Part shown: positions 1 through 5,898 of the stretch, piece by piece
Layout: each line of letters starts with the position of its first letter
How positions within the stretch are numbered: position 1 is the stretch's first letter
Source of the DNA: Bacteroidales bacterium
GTDB taxonomy: Bacteria; Bacteroidota; Bacteroidia; Bacteroidales; F082
Assembly: GCA_020853175.1 (NCBI GenBank)
Contig: JADYZK010000350.1
Span: 1-5,898 of the forward strand
Direction of reading: 5' to 3'
DNA length: 5,898 nucleotides
The notes under the pieces: model-generated
Database searches by the model: none
Told to the model about the DNA's origin: nothing
The model's input: the letters and a program-made list of their open reading frames with translations, nothing else
Translations under genes and position numbers: made by a program

Positions 1-1088
1 AGGTTTTCCAACTGCCGAACGTTGCCCGGCCAAGCATATTTATTTAAAATATCAAGGCTATCGGCAGGCAAAGTAGTGGCCGGACGTTTCATTTCGTGGG
101 TGAAACGGGCAAGAAAATAATTGGATAAAAGCGGAATATCTTCGCTGCGCATCCGCAAAGGCGGAATGGTAATGGTAACCACTTTGAGGCGATAGAGCAG
201 GTCTTCTCTGAAACTTTTTTCGATAATAGCCTGATCGAGGTTTTTGTTGGATGCCGAAACAATGCGAACTTTGGTATGAATGGTTTTGTTGCTGCCCAAG
301 CGCTCAAAAGTGCCGTCTTGAAGCACACGAAGTAGTTTGGCTTGCAACGACAAACCCATATCTGCTATTTCGTCTAAAAATAAGGTTCCTCCATCGGCTT
401 GTTCAAATTTTCCTTGTTTGGATTGTCCGGCATCGGTGAAGGCTCCTTTTTCGTAACCAAAAAGCTCGCTCTCTAAAAGATTTTCAGGAATGGCTGCACA
501 GTTGATGGCAATAAAGGGCTTTTCTGAACGGTCGCTGTATTGGTGCAATGCCTTAGCCACCAATTCTTTACCAGTTCCACTTTCGCCACTGATTAAAACA
601 CTTACGTCGGAGGCAGCCACGCGTCCAATCATTTTAAACACCTCTTTTATAGCAGCACTTGTTCCGATAATTTCGCCGGCTGCCACAGATTTTATGCTAC
701 TCTCAGGAGGTTCTTCCGAAGTAAGTTGTTTGATGGCAAGGGCTTCTTTCACTAATTTTTTGAGTCGCTCAATGTCGAATGGCTTTTCAATGTATTCAAA
801 AGCACCATATTTCATGGCGCCAATCACCCTTTCGGTGGTTCCAAAAGCTGTCATGATGATTACCGGCAGGTTGGGCTGCATCGCTTTCACCCTTTGGATG
901 GCTTCGAGGCCGCTGATGCCGGGCATCTCAATGTCCATCAGCACCAAGTCGAAGTTTTCTTTTTTGATGATGTTGATGGCTTCCATACCGTTTTGTGCTT
1001 CAGAAATGCTGGTGTGCGCATCTCTAAAAAATTTCCGAAAGGAATACCTTACGTTTTCTTCGTCGTCAACGATCAATATTTTTTTCAT
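1..1088 (-). CDS. NtrC-family sigma-54-dependent response regulator (C-terminus cut by window edge)
   Basis: This is a cytoplasmic transcription activator that would be phosphorylated by the kinase encoded just upstream and would then use ATP to open sigma-54 promoters. The frame gives 362 codons from the ATG at 1088 to the window edge. Residues 1-120 are a receiver domain, with the acidic pair D8/D9, phosphoacceptor D52 (in MDIEMPG), switch T80 and K102 (EKPF). After a linker comes an AAA+ domain from about residue 138: Walker A GESGTGKE at 168-175, sigma-54 contact loop at 215-220, Walker B GGTLFLDE at 233-240, arginine-finger region FREDLLYRL at 293-301, and sensor II WPGNVRQLEN at 353-362. 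The sigma-54 loop reads GAFTDA instead of GAFTGA. The Fis-type helix-turn-helix expected after residue 362 lies outside the window. The start is 8 bp after the kinase stop and has no clear Shine-Dalgarno sequence. The family is certain; the target genes are unknown. Confidence 0.96.
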   Translation of the reverse strand, partial: MKKILIVDDEENVRYSFRKFFRDAHTSISEAQNGMEAINIIKKENFDLVLMDIEMPGISGLEAIQRVKAMQPNLPVIIMTAFGTTERVIGAMKYGAFEYIEKPFDIERLKKLVKEALAIKQLTSEEPPESSIKSVAAGEIIGTSAAIKEVFKMIGRVAASDVSVLISGESGTGKELVAKALHQYSDRSEKPFIAINCAAIPENLLESELFGYEKGAFTDAGQSKQGKFEQADGGTLFLDEIADMGLSLQAKLLRVLQDGTFERLGSNKTIHTKVRIVSASNKNLDQAIIEKSFREDLLYRLKVVTITIPPLRMRSEDIPLLSNYFLARFTHEMKRPATTLPADSLDILNKYAWPGNVRQLEN

Positions 1089-1096
1089 GATAGAAC

Positions 1097-2596
1097 TCAG
1101 TTTGGTAAGGGAAGGTACAATGTAAAAACAGCTCCCTTGTTGGCGTTGTTGCCCGCTTTGATGAAACCGTGGTGCATATCGGCGATGCGCTGCGAAATGG
1201 ACAATCCCAAACCGATGCCTTGTTCTTTTGCTCTTACGAAGGGATCGAAAAGTGTTTCAGCGATCTCTTCAGGAATGCCCGGGCCGGTGTCGGACACTGA
1301 AATAACAAGCATTTTTCGCATTCCGGGTTCAACAAACTGTTGGCTTGTGGTAATGGAAATTTTCCCTCCTTTGGGCATCACTTCTATGGCGTTGTTGAGC
1401 AAATTGAGCAGTATTTGCTTGATCATATTGGGATCTACACTCACGTATAAATGGCTGTTTTCGTTGATGGTTTCAATGTCAATGTTGCCTTGTTTAAACC
1501 GCGCTTGCATGAGCTGCAACACGGGTTTAATACATTCTTCGGGTTGTATGGATTGCAGCTGTGGCTTTGCCGGACGTGCATAACGCAAGAAATTTTGTAA
1601 AAAATCTTCCATCCGGCTTATTTCATGCAGCATAATTTCAAGATCATCTTTTTGTTCTTGATTGGCTTGTAGTTCGTTTAACAGGCTGTGTATAAGCATC
1701 TTAATTGAAGTAAGCGGATTGCGAATTTCATGGGCCAAGGCGGGTGCAATTCTTCCAATAGCAGCAAACTTGGCTGAACGTTCGAGAAGTTCGCGGTTTT
1801 GCCGCAAATCTTCGTTGGCTTTGCTGATGCGTCCTATCAAGCGATTGATATGTAAGTCCAACTCCTCGAGTTCTTTACCCGGCGTCATTCTAATATGTTC
1901 TACCACCTCGCTGCCGGCTGCATCTCGTACTTTTAAAACAAGTTTGTAAATGGGATTTAAAATGATGCGGGCAATGAGCCATCCCAAAATTAAACCCATA
2001 ATAATGCCGCTGATGCCCAACGAATAAATGGAAACTGTGATGACGTTGTCGTTGATTTGAATGCTTTTTTCCAACTCAGCATGGGTTTGTTCTTTGATAG
2101 AGATGAGCTGGATGGTCTTGTCTTCTATGGTTTTGATAAGGTCTTGGCTTGCCAAAACAATCAAAGCATTGGGCTCGCTAAGTTTGCCCTGCCGGTGCAG
2201 CTCGTGCGCGTTGCGAAGGGTTTGTTCGTAGTTTAAAAAAAGTGCTGCAATCTGCTGTATTAATTTTTTTTCTTCTTCTTTTTGTGCTGAAAAGCCAGCT
2301 TTATCCAACAACCCTAAAAATACTTTTTGCTCATTTTGCACGATCACCAACTGTTCATCGCTCTTATCAAATAGGTTGGTCAGCGAGGCAGCCCTTACCC
2401 TATAAAGGGCAAAACGAAGCTCTTGAGCATTGCGCGTGCTGATCACATTTTCGGTGATCAGCAGTCGGGTATTTTCTTGCAAACGGTAGATGTAAGAAAT
2501 AATCAAATATCCAGTTGCCAGTAGGATGGCAATGCTCACCAACGACCAAACAATCATCTGGTAGCTGAGGTGAAATTTGAATTTGGGTAAGCGCAT
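1097..2596 (-). CDS. Membrane-bound sensor histidine kinase (HAMP, HisKA, HATPase_c)
   Basis: This is a 499-residue inner-membrane kinase, very probably the partner of the sigma-54 regulator that starts 8 bp after its stop codon. In order it has a short cytoplasmic N-terminus, membrane helix 1 (about 15-37), a predicted periplasmic domain of about 145 residues that looks all-helical, membrane helix 2 (about 187-212), a HAMP linker (about 210-263), and a dimerisation/phosphoacceptor domain with H289 in AHEIRNPLTSIK. The ATPase domain follows: N box around N398-N402, G1 box DTGPG at 436-440, F box LFDPF at 449-453, and G2 box GIGLGL at 460-465. All catalytic motifs are intact, so it should be active. 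HEIRNPLTS is typical of NtrB/AtoS/ZraS-like kinases that pair with NtrC-type regulators. The start is well bounded, because an in-frame TGA lies at 2600-2602, one codon before the ATG. The ligand cannot be read from the sequence; a four-helix-bundle sensor is my inference. Confidence 0.96.
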   Translation of the reverse strand: MRLPKFKFHLSYQMIVWSLVSIAILLATGYLIISYIYRLQENTRLLITENVISTRNAQELRFALYRVRAASLTNLFDKSDEQLVIVQNEQKVFLGLLDKAGFSAQKEEEKKLIQQIAALFLNYEQTLRNAHELHRQGKLSEPNALIVLASQDLIKTIEDKTIQLISIKEQTHAELEKSIQINDNVITVSIYSLGISGIIMGLILGWLIARIILNPIYKLVLKVRDAAGSEVVEHIRMTPGKELEELDLHINRLIGRISKANEDLRQNRELLERSAKFAAIGRIAPALAHEIRNPLTSIKMLIHSLLNELQANQEQKDDLEIMLHEISRMEDFLQNFLRYARPAKPQLQSIQPEECIKPVLQLMQARFKQGNIDIETINENSHLYVSVDPNMIKQILLNLLNNAIEVMPKGGKISITTSQQFVEPGMRKMLVISVSDTGPGIPEEIAETLFDPFVRAKEQGIGLGLSISQRIADMHHGFIKAGNNANKGAVFTLYLPLPN

Positions 2597-2602
2597 GAGT
2601 CA

Positions 2603-2661
2603 ATAGGGCTAAACAGTTGAGCAAATGTACATCATTACCTCTTTAGATAGGGCTATAGGCT
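2603..2661 (-). repeat. Three short direct repeats AGCC(C)TAT around the candidate promoter
   Basis: On the minus strand AGCCTAT (2655-2661) is directly followed by AGCCCTAT (2647-2654), and AGCCCTAT recurs at 2603-2610. The two identical octamers start 44 bp apart, about four helical turns. Two copies lie around -30 to -46 of the start predicted from the -7-like box, and one lies just downstream of it. This could be an operator, but units this short may also be coincidence. Confidence 0.3.
2622..2629 (-). promoter_or_regulatory. Candidate Bacteroidota -7 promoter element for the kinase-regulator pair
   Basis: Read on the minus strand the sequence is TACATTTG, an exact match to the Bacteroidota -7 consensus TAnnTTTG. 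It would place transcription initiation near 2615 and give a leader of roughly 18-20 bases before the kinase ATG. No TTTG is present at the expected -33 position, so this is half a promoter at best. An eight-base partly degenerate match can arise by chance. Confidence 0.35.
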
Positions 2662-2742
2662 TTTAAGACGATAAATAATTTTCCTCATCCACCGCGTAAA
2701 ATAAACGGATGGAATTTTTGAATTTTCATTAAATCCAATGAT

Positions 2743-3777
2743 TTAAGCGTGTTCCACATCTGTGGGTGCTAAAAAGTCGTCTTTCGGAGCCCTTACATAA
2801 CCTGTTCCTAACCAGTGATGGTGTTTAAATACCCTTGCCACGGCATCTTCATAACTGTCGAAATCAGTACTTTTTCTGATGCTTCGCCAAACATTTTCAG
2901 CTTCGTCAAAAGAAAGATAGAGGTATGACCAGAGTTCTTTCATGCGGCCCAAGATGGCGGGATTGTTGTTCTTGGCCTTTCTGCGCAAAAGATAAAGCGA
3001 GGTGATGAACTTCAAAACCTGTTCTTTTTTGGCTTCAGGGTCGCTTTCAAGGGTTGTTCCCTTTAAGTCGGATGCCAAAAATGGATCAGATAGAATACCG
3101 CGACCCAGCATCCAATGGTTGATAGGACTGAACTTTTGCTGATATATTTGAAGTTGAGCAGGCGAAAAAACATCACCGTTGTAAACCAATCGGGTGTTGA
3201 TCTGCGGAATGATGGCTGCAAACTTTTCAAAGTCGGGGATGCCGCCGTACATCTGCTTTCCAAGGCGGGCATGAACAATTAACTCGCTTAAATTTAAACT
3301 GTTGAAAATAGGGATCAAAGCATCAATTTCGGTGGAATCGTAATAGCCGAGGCGGCATTTGATGCTGAAAGCAAGGGGCATCTTTCCTCTTATTTCGTCA
3401 GCAATCTGGGCAACTAAATCGGTATATGGCATCATTCCCGATCCGCGCTTTTTACGTGCAACCTGTGGGTAGGGGCAACCCATATTGAGGTTCACTTCGC
3501 GATAGCCCATGGCCTGACACTGATCGGCAAAACGAAGAATTTCAATGCCATCGTTGCTCAAAAGCTGAGGGGTGAGTGTGAGCGGGTTGTTGTGTGCCAC
3601 ATCAATTTCATCCGTTCGTAAGCTTTTGCTGTTTTCTTTGTGTATGCCCGAAAAAAACGGTGTAAAAAACGTATCAATGCCACCAAAATATTTTTGAAAG
3701 GTATTGCGGTAATACACATCCGTAATGCCTTGAAAAGGTCCAAGCTGAAGATGTAAATCGTTTGAATGAGCTGACAT
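2743..3777 (-). CDS. dus: tRNA-dihydrouridine synthase (Dus family)
   Basis: This is a 344-residue cytoplasmic flavoenzyme that reduces specific uridines in the tRNA D-loop region to dihydrouridine, using FMN and NADPH. The N-terminal two-thirds is a TIM barrel. It has a flavin-binding first strand GPFQGITD at 13-20, the catalytic cysteine C101 in NMGCP, basic residues K109-R111 after it, K140 in SIKCRLG, H169 in IVHAR, NGD at 200-202, and a phosphate-gripping MLGRG at 223-227. The last 100 residues are the helical tRNA-binding domain. The length is normal for the family. It starts 8 bp after the lnt stop, so the two are probably co-transcribed and may be translationally coupled. The first strand differs from the common APMxGVTD and is closer to DusC-like members, but I cannot assign the uridine position from sequence alone, so only the general symbol is given. 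Confidence 0.95.
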   Translation of the reverse strand: MSAHSNDLHLQLGPFQGITDVYYRNTFQKYFGGIDTFFTPFFSGIHKENSKSLRTDEIDVAHNNPLTLTPQLLSNDGIEILRFADQCQAMGYREVNLNMGCPYPQVARKKRGSGMMPYTDLVAQIADEIRGKMPLAFSIKCRLGYYDSTEIDALIPIFNSLNLSELIVHARLGKQMYGGIPDFEKFAAIIPQINTRLVYNGDVFSPAQLQIYQQKFSPINHWMLGRGILSDPFLASDLKGTTLESDPEAKKEQVLKFITSLYLLRRKAKNNNPAILGRMKELWSYLYLSFDEAENVWRSIRKSTDFDSYEDAVARVFKHHHWLGTGYVRAPKDDFLAPTDVEHA

Positions 3778-3785
3778 GGTGTGTG

Positions 3786-5402
3786 TTAGAGTGCTTTTTT
3801 CTTTTTCAAAATGGCACGTGCAAATGCGGTTACCAAAAAGATAGCACTGATGAAAAGGGAAATTCGCGCCAAATAATCGCCATAACGTACGTAAAAAGTG
3901 ATGGCATTATTGGCTGAAATCTTTTGTCGAATGACAGCTTCTTCGCGATAAGGCGTAGCTTGAAAAATATCGCCTTTTTGATTGAAAAAGGCGGAAATTC
4001 CTGTGTTGGCTGACCGCGCAATGCTGCGTCGCGTTTCGATAGCTCTCAGCTTAGCAAACTCAAGGTGTTGCCGATGGCCCGGACTATTGCCCCACCAGCC
4101 GTCGTTGGTGATAATGAAGATTAGATTGGCACCGTTTTGCACATATTTGGTGACAAACTCACCATACACCGATTCGTAACAAATCACGGGGGCAATTCTA
4201 AAAACGCCGTCTTTGTGCGCAAACACTTTGCGCTGATCATCCACTTTGAGGGTTCCTACGGTTCCGCCAAGGTTGATGGCATAGTCTTTAATGGGTTTTA
4301 AAAAGCCCCATGAAGGCATCATTTCCACGCCCGGGGTGAGTTTCGACTTGTGATAAAACTTCAGCGGATGGCCGTCATCGAGGTAAAAAGCGGTATTGTG
4401 TGCAAAGTAATAGTCGTTAGATTTTCGAAACTTGCGCGCGGCATGGTCGTTTTCTTTTCCTTTTGGCACATTGCTAAAGGTACTGGCACCTATAACTATG
4501 GCTGTATGTGGATGTTCGTTGATAAAACCTTGAACCTGCTTCAAACCTGCCGACTGATCTAAAAGTTCTTCCCAAATTTCTTCTTGAATCGCCGATTCCG
4601 GCGAAACAATGAAATCGGTTTGTGGGGTCATGGCACGCATGGCAAGATTCAAATTGCGATCAATAATTTCACTCGGTGGAAGCTCATATTGTTCTGTATA
4701 AGGATCAAAATTGGGCTGAACAACAACCACTTCGGCTTCGGGACCGCTTTCAGTATAGTTGTTGTACATTACTTTTGAAACAACGATGGGTGCAACAATG
4801 GCCACGAGAACAAGGGCAAGATTCTTTTTGAACGCGAGCGATCGAAAAGAAGTGTCTTTTATAATTTTTAACAGATTATATATAAGGATGTTAACAAGAA
4901 TTATCCACAGTGTTCCGCCACCAACACCGGTAAATTCATACCATTGAATCCAGGTGTGACGCGTTGAAAAAACGTGTCCAAAAGTCAACCAAGGCCAACT
5001 CAAATCCCAATCAAAATGGAACCATTCCCACGTGAGCCAATAGAAAATGAGAATTAAAAACCCTTTTTGGTTGTCATACATTTTGATTTTGGTCCAATGA
5101 AACAACCAAAACACGGTAGTCATAAACAAACTGTTGAGGCCAATGGCAGCAATGGCACCTATGTCGGTGGAATTCCATATCCAATAGGTAGTGAGGCTGT
5201 TCCAAATCATAAAACTCAGATAGACAAGTCCAAAAAAGCCTTTTTGACGTTTGCCATCGGTGGTTTTTCCCATTACATCTTGCAACCAGAGCAGCGGAAC
5301 CAATGCCACAAAAATGATTGGTGCAAAACCATTGGCCGGCCACGCTAAAGTCATCAAAAGGCCAGAAAGTATGGAAAGACCGATGAGTTGAATTTTTTTC
5401 AT
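3786..5402 (-). CDS. lnt: Apolipoprotein N-acyltransferase
   Basis: Lnt carries out the last step of lipoprotein maturation, transferring an acyl chain from a phospholipid to the N-terminal diacylglyceryl-cysteine in the inner membrane before sorting to the outer membrane. From the ATG at 5402 it has 538 residues. Seven hydrophobic segments lie in the first 215 or so, then a periplasmic nitrilase-fold domain from about 220 to 505, then one C-terminal membrane helix ending in a lysine-rich tail. The catalytic triad is complete: E269 in SPESA, K352 in YHKSKL and C408 in VICYES, close in order and spacing to E. coli E267/K335/C387. NDGWWG and the following HLEFAKLRAIE segment are also characteristic. 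The frame stays open to a TTG at 5423, but I chose the ATG because MKKIQLIG leads straight into the first membrane helix. It lies 65 bp downstream of hflX and 8 bp upstream of dus. Confidence 0.95.
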   Translation of the reverse strand: MKKIQLIGLSILSGLLMTLAWPANGFAPIIFVALVPLLWLQDVMGKTTDGKRQKGFFGLVYLSFMIWNSLTTYWIWNSTDIGAIAAIGLNSLFMTTVFWLFHWTKIKMYDNQKGFLILIFYWLTWEWFHFDWDLSWPWLTFGHVFSTRHTWIQWYEFTGVGGGTLWIILVNILIYNLLKIIKDTSFRSLAFKKNLALVLVAIVAPIVVSKVMYNNYTESGPEAEVVVVQPNFDPYTEQYELPPSEIIDRNLNLAMRAMTPQTDFIVSPESAIQEEIWEELLDQSAGLKQVQGFINEHPHTAIVIGASTFSNVPKGKENDHAARKFRKSNDYYFAHNTAFYLDDGHPLKFYHKSKLTPGVEMMPSWGFLKPIKDYAINLGGTVGTLKVDDQRKVFAHKDGVFRIAPVICYESVYGEFVTKYVQNGANLIFIITNDGWWGNSPGHRQHLEFAKLRAIETRRSIARSANTGISAFFNQKGDIFQATPYREEAVIRQKISANNAITFYVRYGDYLARISLFISAIFLVTAFARAILKKKKAL

Positions 5403-5467
5403 ATCACTTTGCTTGTCAATCAAAAATTAAAAGATTTTAATGTCGGAGCTCTTCTAAGTCCTGAGAA
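5403..5467. other. Short hflX-lnt intergenic gap with AT-only palindrome
   Basis: This 65-bp spacer contains ATTAAAA at 5426-5432 and TTTTAAT at 5435-5441, a perfect seven-base inverted repeat around two bases. On the minus strand it is followed by five T residues. The stem has no G-C pair, so it would be a weak terminator at best; it could equally be a protein-binding palindrome or chance in AT-rich sequence. The minus strand also has TAATTTTTG, one base too long for the TAnnTTTG -7 box, and no TTTG at -33. I therefore see no convincing separate lnt promoter and favour read-through from hflX. Confidence 0.4.
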
Positions 5468-5898
5468 TTAATACAGAAAATTGTCAAAAGGATAGCGAAT
5501 GGCGTGCATATCTTTGATCTCTTTGTACAATAGTTCTCTCATATCTTGATAGTTATCTTTATTCAGCGCGCTGATAAAAATGGTTGTCAGTTCCGACTTT
5601 GCCATCCATGTTTGCTTCATCTCATCGAGGGAAACATTGCGTGGAGTGGCAGGAGTGAGGTCGTCTTCGTCTTTTACATCAAAAGTGTAGGCATCAATCT
5701 TGTTGAAAACCATGATTGTTTTTTTGTCGGCGGCACCGATTTCCAATAAAGTTTGGTTCACGGTTTCAATCTGCGATTCAAACTCAGGATGCGAAATGTC
5801 AACCACATGCAACAAAATATCAGATTCTCTAAGCTCGTCGAGCGTTGATTTGAACGATTCGATGAGGCCGTGGGGCAGTTTGCGGATAAAACCAACGG
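5468..5898 (-). CDS. hflX: GTPase HflX, C-terminal part (5' end outside window)
   Basis: HflX is a translation-associated GTPase that binds the large ribosomal subunit and, in studied bacteria, splits stalled or stress-inactivated 70S ribosomes. The last 142 codons are visible. They begin with VGFIRKLPHGLIESFKSTL, the stretch following the G3 DTxG motif of HflX; the two leftover bases CC fit the Thr codon of that motif. Then come LLHVVDISHP, the G4 motif NKID (visible residues 65-68) and the G5 motif ISA (108-110). The protein ends in YPFDNFLY, a C-terminus I associate with Bacteroidota HflX. The N-terminal ribosome-binding domain and the G1 and G2 motifs lie beyond the window. The visible frame is open to the window edge, so no start codon falls inside. 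It is the first visible member of a same-strand group with lnt and dus. Confidence 0.96.
   Translation of the reverse strand, partial: VGFIRKLPHGLIESFKSTLDELRESDILLHVVDISHPEFESQIETVNQTLLEIGAADKKTIMVFNKIDAYTFDVKDEDDLTPATPRNVSLDEMKQTWMAKSELTTIFISALNKDNYQDMRELLYKEIKDMHAIRYPFDNFLY

Larger units (their letters stand above)
2597..2742. other. Intergenic region between dus and the kinase gene
   Basis: This 146-bp non-coding gap separates the hflX-lnt-dus group from the two-component pair. It holds a -7-like box (2622-2629), three copies of AGCC(C)TAT (read on the minus strand), and an eight-codon reading frame with a Shine-Dalgarno-like AGAGG. It also holds a weak inverted repeat, CATCC at 2686-2690 against GGATG at 2707-2711, with a 16-base loop. 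On the minus strand that hairpin would follow the dus stop, but it is followed by a mixed AT stretch rather than a run of T, so it is only a poor terminator candidate. I see no RNA gene here. Confidence 0.6.

Noticed and set aside
490..1583. Two long overlapping plus-strand open frames (490-1125 and 894-1583) antisense to the regulator and kinase genes
   Set aside because: The minus-strand frames here carry complete, ordered receiver, AAA+ and kinase motifs. The plus-strand frames show no recognisable domain and are mirror products of the codon use of the real genes.
2400..2624. 74-codon minus-strand frame overlapping the kinase start
   Set aside because: It lies in another frame over the kinase N-terminus, resembles no family, and the kinase frame explains this DNA fully.
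2681..2714. Hairpin after dus (CATCC/GGATG) as a rho-independent terminator
   Set aside because: The stem has only five uninterrupted pairs and a 16-base loop, and is followed by AATTATTTAT rather than a T run, so I do not list it as a terminator.
2597..2742. Possible sigma-54 promoter upstream of the kinase gene for autoregulation by its own regulator
   Set aside because: Reading the minus strand of the gap, I find no TGGCAC-N5-TTGC-like sequence; the nearest resemblance, TGGAACACGC, lacks a -12 partner.
3812..3835. Plus-strand TGGCACGTGCAAATGC resembling a sigma-54 -24/-12 promoter
   Set aside because: The -12 half reads AATGC rather than TTGC. It lies inside the lnt coding sequence and points away from any downstream gene start. 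Similar partial TGGCA matches near 4465 and 4630 have wrong spacing or wrong -12 halves.
1..5898. Signs of a mobile or defence island
   Set aside because: All five genes are intact core or signalling genes on one strand with similar composition by eye. There is no tRNA, integrase, transposase, terminal repeats or CRISPR-like repeats.

Overview
The window looks like an ordinary chromosomal stretch from a member of the Bacteroidota. The base composition is AT-leaning. Start codons lack strong Shine-Dalgarno sequences. The HflX, Lnt and Dus proteins read like Bacteroidota versions, for example the HflX C-terminus ending in YPFDNFLY. The only promoter-like sequence I find in an intergenic gap matches the Bacteroidota -7 consensus TAnnTTTG. 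The phylum is an inference from these traits; I cannot name a genus.

All five genes are on the minus strand, so they are read from high to low coordinates. First is the C-terminal part of the ribosome-associated GTPase HflX (5468-5898, cut by the window edge). After a 65-bp gap comes lnt, apolipoprotein N-acyltransferase (3786-5402). Eight bases later comes a tRNA-dihydrouridine synthase (2743-3777). A 146-bp gap then precedes a two-component pair: a membrane-bound histidine kinase (1097-2596) and, eight bases after it, an NtrC-type sigma-54-dependent response regulator (1-1088, missing its C-terminal DNA-binding domain at the window edge).

The likely transcription units are hflX-lnt-dus and kinase-regulator. 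The first combines translation and RNA housekeeping with lipoprotein maturation, and the genes probably share a transcript rather than a pathway. The second is a self-contained signalling cassette: the kinase would sense something through a roughly 145-residue helical periplasmic domain and phosphorylate Asp52 of the regulator, which would then activate sigma-54 promoters elsewhere. No sigma-54 promoter is visible in the intergenic gaps here, so the target genes are probably outside the window.

I found no RNA gene, CRISPR array, insertion sequence, integrase, toxin-antitoxin pair or defence gene, and nothing I would call a new biological system. The points most worth checking are the GAFTDA variant of the sigma-54 contact loop, the 146-bp gap upstream of the kinase (promoter-like box, repeated AGCC(C)TAT, tiny ORF), and the AT-only palindrome upstream of lnt.
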